Positions 33,307-43,780 of a stretch of 64,000 nt of DNA are shown here, one piece after another. Both the position numbers and the translations under genes were made by a program. Origin of the DNA: Owenia fusiformis (taxonomy: Eukaryota > Annelida > Polychaeta > Sabellida > Oweniidae); the NCBI GenBank assembly GCA_903813345.2, contig CAIIXF020000005.1, forward strand, positions 33,173,375 through 33,237,374, written 5' to 3'. The notes below the pieces were generated by a model, which worked only from the letters and a program-made list of their open reading frames with translations, was not told the DNA's origin and searched no databases. Within the stretch, counting starts at the first letter, position 1. Each line of letters begins with the position of its first letter.

Positions 33307-36300
33307 TAGGGGTGAGACGACAACCCGAGGACTCGCGGGTTTGGGGCTTCGAGTCGAGTCGAATCGAGTCGAAGTTGATGAATCGAATCATTTTCGAGTT
33401 GAGAAAAAAATTCGAAAAAATAAAAAAATTCAGAAAAATACTGTCAATATGCATGTTTTTACTCGATATTGCGTTGAATATATAAGTTTCAATGACTTGG
33501 ATATGCTTGTATTAAATTATTATATTGTATGTACACATAAATGAAAGAATATATGTAATAAAATCAGAATAAACTTACGACGAATTGTGTTTGTTTATAT
33601 TTCCGGCTTTCCACCATTGACGCATTAAAAATACGAACGGTCAAAAGCGATGTTGTTCGCACTTTATCTAAAATGTATAGTGTATTGGCGATCATTTGAT
33701 TCATATTTTTAGTAAAATGCATCATCAGTTTACTTATTTATCGATGGGAAAATAGTATTTCATATGCCTATAACACGATTAACTTAGTGGGAAGCATTAA
33801 TATTGCGAATATTTAAACAGTGCGTGTTCATTCAGCAATTACACTGCCGTTCGTATTTCTAGCGTATAACCTAACTCAGCAAAATAAGAAAAAAAACATG
33901 CCGAAGTCAATTCCTTTGAAAAACCCATCAAAGAATCTAAAAGCCCCCGTTTGGGAGCATTTTGGCTTCCATCCAAAAGAGAAGGGAGTAGTGGTATGCC
34001 GTATATGCTTGCAAGAGTATGCCTACGTGAGCGGTAAGTGGAAAACAACCCAGGGATTCAGACTTGCAATTTTTCAGCCCTCGACTTTTCTCAGTTCCAT
34101 GTAAATATTCCTTGTGAAATCGTTTATGGTATTCGGCTATTTGCATACAGTATCATTTTTATTGTTTTAGGTAGTACATCAAACCTCATTAGGCATATGC
34201 GGGTGGTGCATCCCAATATAGATTTGAGGAGCAAAGGTGACAGTCAGTCAGGCAGTCAGTCAGGCAGTCAGTCAGGCAGTCAGTCAGGGACAGGGGATGA
34301 AACTAGACCTAGTCTTGGCAGATCATCATCATTTCCATCAGGCCAGCAGACCCTCTTTCAAATGGGGTCTAGCACAGTCGCCCTAAATAGCAGTCGTGGT
34401 AAAACAATAACTGCTGCAGTTGGACTGTTTATTGCTAAAGACATGAGGCCATACTCAATCGTAGAGAACGAGGGATTCATCAACATGTGCAATACCCTCG
34501 ACTCAAGCTACAAAATGCCATCCCGCTGCTACTTCTCCAGGAATGTTTTGCCTAAAATATACCGATATGAGGAGAAAATAACAAATGAGGTCAAGGTAGC
34601 TCCATCTGTCGCCTTGACCACTGACGGTTGGACTTCAAGAGCTAGACAGCTATGTAACAGTCACAGCCCACTTCATACCACTAGGCAAGTGGAAGATAAA
34701 AAATCGTGTTCTTCAGACAAGGAAACTTGGAGAATCCCACACTGGGCAGAATATTGGTGAAGTCCTGAATGAGTGTTGCACGGAGTGGAGGGTCAAGCAA
34801 CCTTCGCCATTAACTAGCGACAACGCTAAGAACATGGACTCAGCAGCTGTCGTTTGCAAAGCTGACCCCCATATTGGCTGTCTGGCCCATACAATCAACC
34901 TAGCCTCACAGAGAGGTATGGTGATAATCAGCAATGTCACAGCAAAGATCAGGAGACTGGTTGCTTTCTTTCACAGGTCAACCACAGGTAACATTGACAC
35001 ATTTTTCTTTATTAATTATTTCTTTAAAAATGTAACAAGTGTATGAATAGAATTACTGTTAATAATATTTACATGAAAAACAAATTATTAATTAAGGTGG
35101 TCGTACTTACTTTTAGAGATCATCTTCAAATAATTTGTAAAAATCCTACTTTTATTTAACACAGCTATCATTACTTAATTGTATGCTTATACTTTTTGTA
35201 TTTCAGCTGCAAGTTGTTTGAAGGAGGTCCAGCTCCAACAAGACAAGACACCCCTTAAACTAGTGATTGATGTTCAGACAAGATGGAACAGTGCTTTCCT
35301 CATGATGTGATGGCAAAGGCAGCCATAAGAAAGCAAGTTGAGTCCAAGAATCTGAAAGTCCTCTCAGAAGATGAGACAAATCTAGTCAAAGAAATTGTCA
35401 GAGTTCTCGATCCGCTGTACAAGATAACAGTCTGCTTATGTGATGAGAAGATGCCAACAAGCACAATGATCATTCCTATGAAGAAGCTGATTTTACAAAA
35501 CATGTTGGTCACTGAAACAGATTCACCAACAGTCAAGAATATGAAGCACGCCATTACCAAAGATCTCACTCCAAGATACTCCGACCCAAACATTGAGACA
35601 ACCCTACTTATTTTCTCATGTGTTGATCATGGGAGAATCAGATGAGAGGATTGAAGAGATCTTTAGTGAGCTGAATGAAAGAATAGTTGGATACCATAGA
35701 TCCTTGTAGCAAATGGTGAGTTTTGAAACTGTTCATATTCACATTGTTTCTTTTGATGTTAGATCATAGCTTTAGATATAAATAAGTAGCTATAAATAAG
35801 TCCCCACATTGTCAGTTATTATAAGTTCTCAAGTCTCAACATTTAATTATTTTTTTAGACAGTCAAAGTCAAAGAAGAGCCAAATGAATCTCAAACTGAA
35901 TCTGATCAGCCACATGTTCAAACACTACCTAATGTACCACTAACCATGCCAGACAATGACACTGAGGGTGTGGATTCGGAGTCTGCTGATACAAAGCCAG
36001 GCATATTGAGGTAAGTTGAAATAGCACTATGTTGACTATTATAATTATAAATATTAAATAATAATTAATTACTACTAGCTTGCATTAAGTAATTAAATGG
36101 ATATCTAAGTATTTAAATTGTTTTTTTTCAGTAGCCCCTCATCTTCACAGCCTTCTGTCCTAGATGATCTATTTGGTGATGTTTATATTGTTGATGAGAA
36201 GACCCCTAAAACAACACTATCCTTGGAGCAGAGAGTTGAAGAAGAAGTATCACGTTACAGACAGGAAGTGGGCCTACCAGCTTCATCCAACCCCTTGGAA

Positions 36301-36866
36301 TGGTGGGGAATGAATGAACAAAAATACCCCTTGATTGCTGGCTATGCAAGAACAGTACTTAACATACCTGGCACATATGTGCCCAGTGAGCGTGTCTTTA
36401 GTTGCGCTGGTGACATTGTAACATCAAGTCGATCAGCTCTCAGTCCAGAACATGTAGATATGCTCATATTTTTGAAGAAAAACACCAGCATTCAAGATAT
36501 TATGAAAGCTAAACTATCATTTTAGTGTAGAAAGAGACTCTTGTGAAATGAGATACAATACACTTTTAGTTAAAATGTTCATGTATTACTGGAACCAACT
36601 CTTGCATTCATGTATTAGTGGAATCAACTAGGAACATACAGATCTTCATGGTTAAACAAAATGTTTTTGTTTCTTAATTATTATGAAAAGGTAGTAGTAC
36701 TAGTATTCAAACAAAATTTAAAATAAAAAAAACTTACAAACAACCTGGAACTTTCTTAAAAAACAGTACTCGCGCGACTCGAAATGGATTCGAAACTCGA
36801 ATCGTCATTTTCTGACTCGAATCGGATTTGACTCGAATCGGATTTTTTCGACTCGTCTCACCCCTA
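33307..36866 (+). mobile_element. hAT transposon, full-length but inactive
   Basis: The ends are exact 14-bp TIRs TAGGGGTGAGACGA, with an 8-bp target duplication ATATTAAC at 33299-33306 and 36867-36874. Subterminal CGAGTCGAATCGAG-type repeats lie at both ends, as in other hAT elements where transposase binds. It carries a five-exon transposase gene. A related locus at 43780-43830 reads straight through ATATTAACAACCCAAG, so it represents the empty site. Confidence 0.92.
33898..36525 (+). pseudogene. hAT transposase (BED finger, hATC domain), frameshifted
   Basis: Exon 1 is 33898-34033 (ATG in AAAAAACATGCC), with VWEHFGF and CRIC of a BED finger. Exon 2 is 34171-34987, starting GSTSNLIRHMRVVH, which completes the finger. 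A 12-bp repeat follows, coding GSQS four times, then VALTTDGWTSRA and, after a frameshift near 34644, HFIPLGKWKIKNRV, SDNAKNM and GCLAHTINLASQRG. Exon 3 is 35207-35715 (TPLKLVIDVQTRWNSAF) with frame breaks near 35310 and 35640 and a TAG before its donor. Exon 4 is 35859-36010. Exon 5 is 36132-36525, with NPLEWWGMNEQKYPLIAGYA and SERVFSCAGDIVTSSRSALS, the hAT dimerisation domain. Introns obey GT-AG and phases fit. The lesions make it non-functional, so mobility would need another copy. Confidence 0.9.
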
Positions 36867-37491
36867 ATATTAACAACCCAAGAAGCACCAGAGAGTTAAA
36901 ACAAGAGATAAGATGGTAAATAAGACCCATTACACAAGACATACGCGAGTGGGTGTCAGAAAACTTCACCAGTTGCATTCAAGTTTGCCTCCAAAGACAA
37001 GACCGGCATTATGAGTGTTTAATTAAATAGCCATAAAATGGTGACCATTTGCAATAGACCAATGAATCTTAGTAGAATGAAAAAAAATTGTTAAGTTGTG
37101 CAAAATATGACTTCAAACTCTTACTGGATGATTCAGCTATTAAGATTTATTTGGGTTACCTTTTTTTGGCTCACCCTGTAGTAAGTTGGCAACAGGGTTA
37201 TGTACCTGAGGTAGTATCACCAGTTAGAAACTTAATACAGAGTAAAAGATTTAGAGAACAACTTTTGTTTGAGAATGGAAAAGGTATATAATAATTAGAT
37301 GATTGTGAAAGAATGCAGTTTGACCAAACACTAACTTTTAAAATGCCTGTAACTTTTTCCAATTTGTGAGTAGAACCATGATACTTGGCAAATCAATGTA
37401 TCTTTGGATAAGCTTTAAAATGATATGACGTATACTATACGTATACATCATTAATGGCAGAGAAGAGGAAAAAAATTGCAAGTAAATTTGA
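36867..37491. repeat. Dispersed duplication, copy 1 (with 43780-44401)
   Basis: From ATATTAACAACCCAAGAAGC through GGCTCACCCTGTAG to AAATTTGACAA this block matches 43792-44401 at high identity. It includes the right half of the CAGGGTG MITE plus about 310 bp of flank, so the copied unit is larger than the MITE. A 25-base piece (GGCATTATGAG...) present here is missing in copy 2. Confidence 0.85.
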
Positions 37492-37789
37492 CAATGATTG
37501 TGAAATACTAACAAGTTACATAAGAAGGCAAACGATTATAGATGCCTGAAGATATGAAAAGCTGTAAAGTATGTAAATATGCATGAAACGGTTTCTAAAA
37601 AGATCGCCAAAAGAAATGAAATGCTGACATATTGTGACATTGAAATTTGCAAGATTGGAAAATTGAAGTTTTTTGAACTGAAGAAATTTTTTGTTTATCT
37701 TTGTAGCTGGAATCGAAGGTAAGTGAAAGAATGAAGCTTGTTGAAATAAGATTCATGAATAACTGCAAATGCTACAATTTATCATATTG

Positions 37790-38065
37790 TATTGTATTTT
37801 GTTTACAACCAATGAAGATGAGCAATACCTCTTGGGTATATATACATTCTTAATTAACGTAATAGCCTGGATGATAGACCCAGGAACCCCTGTGTTCTTT
37901 TATGTGCACCCATACAAAGACATACACGTACACACCACAGTCTTTTGTATGAATTGTGATCAACTCAGTCAAACACCCTGAAGTACTTTATGCAAACAAC
38001 CAAATTAAGTTTTGCCTGAACCAGGGATTGAACCCGGAACCTATTGCGCTACCGCTGAGGTATAC
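37790..38065 (-). other. tRNA-like / SINE-like sequence
   Basis: On the minus strand, CTCAGCGGTAGCGC is followed by CCGGGTTCAATCCCTGG, ending CAGGC. These resemble a tRNA D arm (A box) and T arm (B box GGTTCAATCC), but the anticodon arm between them is missing. It therefore cannot be a working tRNA. The 3' continuation (to about 37790) may be a SINE body. Confidence 0.35.
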
Positions 38066-38377
38066 AGGTGGATTCCAGGTATTAATTTTATAACTGAACT
38101 ACTAAAAGTAGGGGAACTATTCTACTGCTAGAAGACTGCAACTAAAATTGAGCACATTATTTCTCTATATTTTTCTGAAATTCTTTGGAAATCGATAGGC
38201 TGGGATTAGAGGAAATAGTTCTTCAAGTTATACTATTTAACACACAAAGTATAGGGGAAAAAGTAAGGAGAGTTCTACTTATAAAGAGACAAATATTCCA
38301 AAACACATTGGTAAGAAATGTCATTTCTTCACTCGATTGTTATTTTATATCATACTTTGATTGTATTAGGAGATAAT

Positions 38378-38657
38378 ATGGAGCAATGGTGTAAGAAATA
38401 CATTGCCACACTGGGGAAGGAGGCCCAGATGCTACCCAATAACTGCATTATTTGGTCAGGCTTTAGGTACAGGTCCAATTATTATGGGGAAATCCATATT
38501 CAGCACCCCATTACTGAGGACTGGGTGAAAGTCACCATTCATAGGCTGTCCTATGCCAGACGATATCCTGATACTCTTGATTTGCCGGCACTGGATGTCT
38601 CTCACCTGTGCCAAGACAAGCTTTGTACCACGTTAACCACCTAAGTTTTGAACCTAT
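38378..38657 (+). CDS. His-Me finger (I-PpoI-like) homing-endonuclease domain protein, 3' frameshift
   Basis: From ATG 38378 (MEQWCKKYIATLGKEAQM) the protein reads NNCIIWSGFRYRSNYYGEIH, then VTIHRLSYARRYPDTLDL and DVSHLCQDKLC. This matches the zinc-binding His-Me finger of the I-PpoI class: C-x-x-W-x-G start, HRLSY, and the SHLC-x-x-x-x-C block holding the catalytic His and zinc ligands. The expected NPxHL end is seen only after a frameshift near 38628 (VNHLSFEPM, stop at about 38657); otherwise the frame stops at 38644. An acceptor-like TTGTATTAG precedes it, so 5' exons may exist. Such proteins cut DNA in nucleolar rDNA introns of protists; the role in animals is not established. It may be partial or degenerate. 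Confidence 0.6.
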
Positions 38658-38946
38658 GTAAATAGTGCACGTAATGCATGTCTAACGAGCGGCAATTGCC
38701 ATATTGACCCAAGTGCCTCCTTGACTGCTTCATCAAGGTAAGTCAACTAATTACTTACCTTTTAAAGAACTTCTTGGACATAATCTTGATCAGTGAACTC
38801 CTTTGATCTTCGCACTTTCAATTTTAAGGTGGGCTTTTTTTCTAACTTAGACTTTATGGGCTTCACAGAAAAAGAAGTATAGGAATAGAATGTTAATTTC
38901 CATCCAAAAATGGTGAATTTGGATCAAGAAAATTTGGATAATACTG

Positions 38947-39228
38947 GTGTACTCAGATAATGATGATGATGAGGCACTTGAAGCGTTGGGTGGTGCCAGC
39001 CAGGGTGCAGGACGTCAAAGAGATTGTCCCCAGGTACCCACAGGGAATGGCTTTAAGATTTTACCTCTCACTCAGGCCCTACTTATACTCCCCAAAATGC
39101 AGCTGAAACAACAATATTAGACTATTCATCAATGATGATGTTATTCAGATGTTAGTTACAGAGACTAATCATTATGCACAGCAGTTTATTAACAATAATC
39201 CAAACTTTGAGTGTCCACATTATTAGAT
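38947..39228 (+). pseudogene. piggyBac (PGBD/DDE_Tnp_1_7) transposase N-terminal remnant
   Basis: An acidic opening (VYSDNDDDEALEALGGASQG) is followed, after a frame change, by TILDY and, after another, by LFINDDVIQMLVTETNHYAQ, then a stop at 39228. The pattern DYF..LF.DD.I..iV.ETN.YA is the characteristic start of the piggyBac transposase domain. The catalytic Asp region is absent. It may or may not relate to the TTAA-flanked MITEs in the window. Confidence 0.5.
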
Positions 39229-39400
39229 ACAAGAAAACACTGTGATCTTTGCTGCACATAAAAATGGCCTTTCTACATATAACCCATGTGAGTTTGTTTT
39301 CAAAAAAATACATATATATCTGATGAACATGCATATCAAGCTGCAAAGGTGATGCGCAATGGATGTAACAATATTGCTGCAAAAATTGCTGCTACACTCC

Positions 39401-39514
39401 AATGGCAGATTCTACACCTGAGCCAGATGATCAAACTACACATTCGCCTGCACATAGCCCTGTAGATACAGATGTAAATATAGCTGACACAATCATTGAT
39501 GGCCATTTTGAATA
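39401..39514 (+). other. Small acidic ORF, unrecognised
   Basis: ATG 39401 gives 37 codons, MADSTPEPDDQTTHSPAHSP... ending GHFE. The preceding frame (AYQAAKVMRNGCNNIAAKIA) is also protein-like. It could be the N-terminal part of LINE ORF1 separated by a stop or intron; ORF1 follows 140 bases on. Confidence 0.25.
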
Positions 39515-39670
39515 GTGTGACAGACTAGTACCGACTAGGTGATAATTTTGCCATGTTGATGTTTTGTTTCAAATTAGCTGAATTACAATTGAATTTTAGA
39601 AAATTAATAGAGATAAGGAGACATGTAGTTCTTTATGATATAATTTATTAATTTTGGTCTTTTACTTCAG

Positions 39671-40729
39671 ATCAAAGTAGGTGACGTCAAAGTGGAACTT
39701 CAATTGGAAGATCAACAAAGTGATCAAATTATAACTTCTAAGTTCTATGAAGGAATAATCAAAAGAGAATTTGTAACTGTAAAGGAGGGCTGTCTTGTGT
39801 TTGAACACAAAGTTGAAAAAGAGCTCAAGAGCTTAGAGAATAGGTTAGACGACATAGAACGTAAATATAAAGAGAAAATAAGCCAAATGGAATGTAAAAT
39901 ACAAAAATTGGAAGCTACCGTAAAGGGTAATGAGAGAAAGCAAAATTCTCCCAATAATGTTCATGAAAAGCCATCTCGGATGGCTGAATATCCATTTGAA
40001 AAGGAGACAACAATAATTGTACTAAATGTTCCACAAAAGGAAAATGAGAATATATCCGAAAAAATAAAGGTATTGATGAGGGATGGCCTGAATATGTCAC
40101 CTGACATCATTTCAAATGTTGCAAGGTGTCGACAGCGATATAGATACAAGCCTGGTGTTGTAAAAATGCAGGTCAGAAACCCGGAAGACAAAATAGAAAT
40201 TCTAAAAAAGAAGCAAATGTTGAAGAATGACGATCGCTTCAAAAACGTTTACCTCATACCGTCAAAATCACATGGGGAGAGATTGATTGAGATCAATTGT
40301 AAGGAACTACTGAATAATATACCCGGATTTGAAAACAAAGCGTACTCTTTTACCAATAGTGGGAGGCTGCAAATAGAAAGAGGCTCTACACGTGACAACT
40401 ACAGACAGCAGCAAAATAACCCGAATAGAGAGCGTTACTGTGGCAACGAAGATTTCAAAGATCCCAATGGTGGCAATAATGACGCTTATCATAGAGATCG
40501 TTACTTCGAGAGCCACGACTCTGGACGTCGTTATTTCAACAATAGCGACAGGAATCCTTATCCTGCTTATGATCGTTACTATGATAATAAGCACCCTGGC
40601 TACGGAGGTCGTTTCGACAATGATGATCACAAAGGAGGCTATTACGGAGCTAACAACAACTTCAGAGGCCGCTATTATGATGATGAATATGATGTCAGGG
40701 AGATGAGAAATGATACTAGTTATTGGTAG
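39671..40729 (+). CDS. LINE ORF1 nucleic-acid-binding protein
   Basis: The open frame runs from about 39671 (after a TTTTACTTCAG acceptor-like site) to TAG at 40727-40729. There is no early ATG; the first residues are IKVGDVKVELQLEDQQ. Residues ~30-75 form a coiled coil rich in Lys/Glu (LENRLDDIERKYKEKISQ). Residues ~100-210 read TTIIVLNVPQ...NVARCRQRYRYKPGVVK, like the RRM plus C-terminal domain of L1-type ORF1p. The tail is a low-complexity Arg/Gly/Tyr/Asp/Asn stretch (GGRFDNDDHKGGYYGANNN), probably an RNA-binding disordered region. ORF1p coats LINE RNA in cytoplasmic particles and acts as a chaperone. It lies 40 bases ahead of ORF2. The start is unresolved and may be spliced from 39401. 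Confidence 0.7.
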   Translation: MKVGDVKVELQLEDQQSDQIITSKFYEGIIKREFVTVKEGCLVFEHKVEKELKSLENRLDDIERKYKEKISQMECKIQKLEATVKGNERKQNSPNNVHEKPSRMAEYPFEKETTIIVLNVPQKENENISEKIKVLMRDGLNMSPDIISNVARCRQRYRYKPGVVKMQVRNPEDKIEILKKKQMLKNDDRFKNVYLIPSKSHGERLIEINCKELLNNIPGFENKAYSFTNSGRLQIERGSTRDNYRQQQNNPNRERYCGNEDFKDPNGGNNDAYHRDRYFESHDSGRRYFNNSDRNPYPAYDRYYDNKHPGYGGRFDNDDHKGGYYGANNNFRGRYYDDEYDVREMRNDTSYW

Positions 40730-40770
40730 GACAGGAGCCAGTCTCCAAGTGATCATGATGACGTTTAACG

Positions 40771-42670
40771 ATAGCAGAATTGAATATAGGTGGTTGGTAT
40801 GAATCGAATGTTAGTTCAGTGACATTCAGAAGAGATGTCATTAAAGCAACAAGCTATGATATTATTGCCCTTTGTGAAACTCACCTACAGCAAGATGGAA
40901 GTATTAACATAGATGGGTATACGTGGTATGGTAACAACAGGTCACAGGATATAAATCCAAGATGTCCCCTGGGGTCTGGTGGCGTTGGAATACTTGTTAA
41001 GGACTCTATATTGAATATGTATAATCTGACAGAATTGTATAAAGCATGTGATGACATTTATCTTGTGCAATTTTCAGATAAAAATGTTGATACCAATAGC
41101 TTTAAAGTATGTGTATGCTACTTATCCCCCCAAGGATGTAGTAGAGGTGACAATGCTCAACAATTTTATGACACACTTTTATATACTACTCACATATTTG
41201 ATGATGATTTTCTACATTCTATTGTGGTGATGTAAATGGTAGAATAGGAAATTTGAATGATATTGCATATGATTCATTACCTGTACATATTCCAGAAAGA
41301 TTGGCTATTGACGATGTTAAAAATAAGTATGGTAAATATTTTATAGAATTTTTACATGATAGCGATATGTGTGTAGTTAATGGTAGATTTAAGGGTTTAG
41401 ATAATTGTACGGATTTGTCGAAAATAGGTAAATCTGTAGTTGATTATTTTTTCACACATTTACTGTACTTTGATTTATTTACATCGTTCGATGTTTTATT
41501 GGTTAGTGAGTTGGCTGAACGATTTAACTTAATGTTACCTTTAAAAAATAAGCCAGATCATTCATTGTTATGCTGTTCCATTAATATATCGCCGAGTGTA
41601 CATTACAGTAAACCCATTGATCACAAGGACGATAAACAATGGCGAAGCACTAACATGTCGTGTACAGAGAATAATAAAATCCCGAATAATTAGGAAATTT
41701 AAATGATATTGCATATGATTCATTACCTGTACATATTCCAGAAAGATCGGTTATTGACGATGTTAAAAATAAGTATGGTAAATATTTTATAGAATTTTTG
41801 CATGATAGCGATATGTGTGTAGTTATTGGTAGATTTAAGGGTTTAGATAATTGTACGGATTTGTCGAAAATAGGTAAATCTGTAGTTGATTATTTTTTCA
41901 CACATTTACTGTACTTTGATTTATTTACATCGTTCGATGTTTTATTGGTTAGTGAGTTGGCTGAACGATTTAACTTAATGTTACCTTTAAAAAATAAGCC
42001 AGATCATTATGCTGTTCCATTAATATATCGCCGAGTGTACATTACAGTAAACCCATTGATCACAAGGACAATAAACAATGGCGAAGCACTAACATGTCGT
42101 GTACAGAGAATAATAAAATCCCGAATAAACCATGGTGGGATGCCGAACTATCTGAGATGAGAAAAAAAACTTGTCAATGTTGAAAGACTGTATTCAAAGA
42201 CTAGAAAGCATGAAGATAAGCAAAACCTTAGAATGCGTTATATACAAACCAGAAAAGATTTTGATAAGCTATTACGACAAAAGGAGCGGCAGCATTATTC
42301 TAATATACGTAACAATTTGTCTAATTTTAGACATGATGGATCGTCATTTTGGAAATACTTAAATGAGACTTTTCCAAAAAAGAAATCGATGAATACTTTT
42401 GCATCTGTGTTACTGGAAAATAATGAAGTTTCAACAGATAAGAATGTTATATTGGAAAAGTGGAAACAAGATTTTGAAACAGTTTACAAGAAAGATGATA
42501 ATGATAAAATTGAAGTAGATAATATTAACGCATTGTTTGAGCTTGACGAAAATAAGCATATAGCAAAAGAGAATATTCAAGAAGACGAGTTGTTAAACAG
42601 TACCATTACTCTAGAAGAAGATATTGATATCAACTCGGAGATAAAGATAAAATCATTTAAAATCATATAA
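40771..42670 (+). pseudogene. LINE ORF2: APE endonuclease, duplicated and truncated before RT
   Basis: ORF2 opens after the TAA at 40766-40768 with LNIGGWYES...ALCETHLQQDG (the N and E active-site motifs). VGILVKDSI and VCYLSPQ follow, then after a -1 frameshift near 41215 the D-x-N motif CGDVNGRIGN. VVDYFFTH and the SDH-like KPDHSLLC end the domain. A 446-bp duplication repeats the C-terminal half. Then comes KPWWDAEL, the usual linker after the endonuclease, and VERLYSKTRK...DGSSFWKYLNETFPKKK, up to TAA at 42668-42670. No FADD or other RT motif follows. This ORF cannot support transposition. Confidence 0.75.
41246..42127. repeat. 446-bp tandem duplication in LINE ORF2
   Basis: AGGAAATTTGAATGATATTG at 41246 recurs at 41692 (G to A in one place). 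The two copies run to AATAAAATCCCGAATAA and differ at only a handful of sites plus a 7-nt deletion (CATTCATTGTTATG against CATTATG). The junction lies in AATAATTAGGAAA. Confidence 0.92.
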
Positions 42671-43299
42671 TATCCTATACATATCCTTTACTGTGCCACA
42701 ACTTTCTCATATGTTATATATTTTGGCACAGGCCATCATTTATTTTCCTTGAATTCATGCTTTTGTTCCTCGTTTTAGAAATGAGAGGAAATCTTTGATT
42801 TTCCTTGTATTTAAGTTGCTTAAATGTTGCCCTGTGATGTTGATAAAAGTCAATAGTAATCCATTACAGTCACATTTGAAATGTACCCATTGCTAGCCCA
42901 GAACCTACCAAAATAGCATTTGCATTTTGTCAATATTGCCCTATGTGCTTTTCCATGAAAATAATTTTAATCGTATCTTTTCTTCAGTATTTCATATATT
43001 ACATTTTAATATATTTAAATTGGTTAATATTTATATAATATTTACTTAGACAACAATAAATAAAGAATTTTTTGTAAAAACACCAAAAATGGTATATGAT
43101 CTTTAAATGACTGTTGTGTGAACATCAAAGGTCAAAATTCGCTGAAATTGTATTTTTATAAAGCACAAATGATTTTTCTTCAATATGATATGCATTATTA
43201 TCAGATATCTTTGGGGGCTAAAAAGGGCACTTAATGACACCCGTCCTTTACAATTCACATAATCAAAATAACTTAGCGAAATGCAAGTACCATATTATT
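42671..43299. other. AT-rich noncoding DNA after the LINE
   Basis: No coding similarity. It may be LINE 3' UTR or unrelated sequence. AATAAA occurs at about 43056. Confidence 0.4.
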
Positions 43300-43780
43300 A
43301 TGTCACCACCAAAAAGTGGTGACATATTGTTATGGTCTCCATTTTTTGTGACAGCGTCAGGTGGTTGGCGTCTGTAACAAATTCTTACAACTTCCAATAA
43401 CTTAACAAATACTGTACTGTTTAGACTGACTTCAATTTTTTCTACATCATTTACAAGTTGTCAAAAGTTCAAATCTGACTTTAGATTTGACCTTCAATGA
43501 CCTTCTCAAGGTCAAAGGGCGGTTGGGCGGGCGGGCAGGCGGGCGGTTGGGTGGGCGGTTGGGCGGGCAGTTAGGCGGGCGGTTAGGCGGGCGGGTGGTT
43601 AGGCGGGCGGGTGGTTAGGCGGGCGGGTGGTTAGGCGGGTGGTTAGGCGGGCGGTTGGGCGGGCGGGCGGTTGGGCGGGCGTCCCGAATAATTTTGTCTA
43701 CAGGTTTCCAGCGAAACCGTTTGACGGATTCATTTGAAATTTTCAGGGATGTTTCTGCCTATGGAAGTTTAGAACTGATT
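43300..43780 (+). repeat. Hairpin-ended dispersed repeat, plus-strand copy
   Basis: It begins with ATGTCACCACC-AAAAA-GTGGTGACAT (43300-43325) and continues with ATTGTTATGGTCTCC and GTTCAAATCTGACTTTAGAT. A G-rich minisatellite follows, then a common tail (TTTCCAGCGAAACCGTTTGA). It shares its first half with 21440-22087 (minus). It ends at the boundary of the segmental copy at 43780. Confidence 0.65.
43512..43681 (+). repeat. G-rich minisatellite (GGGCGGTT / GGGCGG units)
   Basis: About 170 bases of GGGCGGGCGGTTG-like units with TTAGGCGGGCGGG variants. The plus strand has dozens of GGG runs at short spacing, so G-quadruplex formation is likely on that strand. The contrast with the AT-rich surroundings is extreme. 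Confidence 0.9.

Larger units (their letters stand above)
33092..37180. mobile_element. CAGGGTG-ended MITE (Tc1/mariner-like) split by a hAT insertion
   Basis: TA-CAGGGTGAGCCAAA at 33092 is matched in inverse at 37166-37180. The arms pair on for about 90 bases, with AATCTTAATA, CATCCAGTA and AGTCATATTT on both sides. TA dinucleotides flank both ends, as in mariner-type insertions. Its halves are 33092-33306 and 36867-37180, separated by the hAT element; the original length was about 535 bp. Confidence 0.65.
39660..42670 (+). mobile_element. LINE retrotransposon, 5' part only, RT domain missing
   Basis: An ORF1 with coiled coil, RNA-binding core and Gly/Arg/Tyr-rich tail is followed by an APE-type endonuclease ORF2. 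Coding similarity ends about 42670 with no reverse transcriptase, and AT-rich noncoding DNA follows. LINE copies normally lose the 5' side, so a copy with the 5' side and no RT is unusual. The clade is uncertain. Confidence 0.7.

Noticed and set aside
38017-38065. Functional tRNA gene
   Set aside because: D-arm and T-arm motifs are present but the anticodon arm is missing and no acceptor stem pairs.
40307-40756. Minus-strand 149-codon Ile/Val-rich frame
   Set aside because: Antisense shadow of the Gly/Arg/Tyr/Asp-rich tail of LINE ORF1.
39660-42670. Complete LINE
   Set aside because: No reverse transcriptase motif follows the endonuclease and linker.
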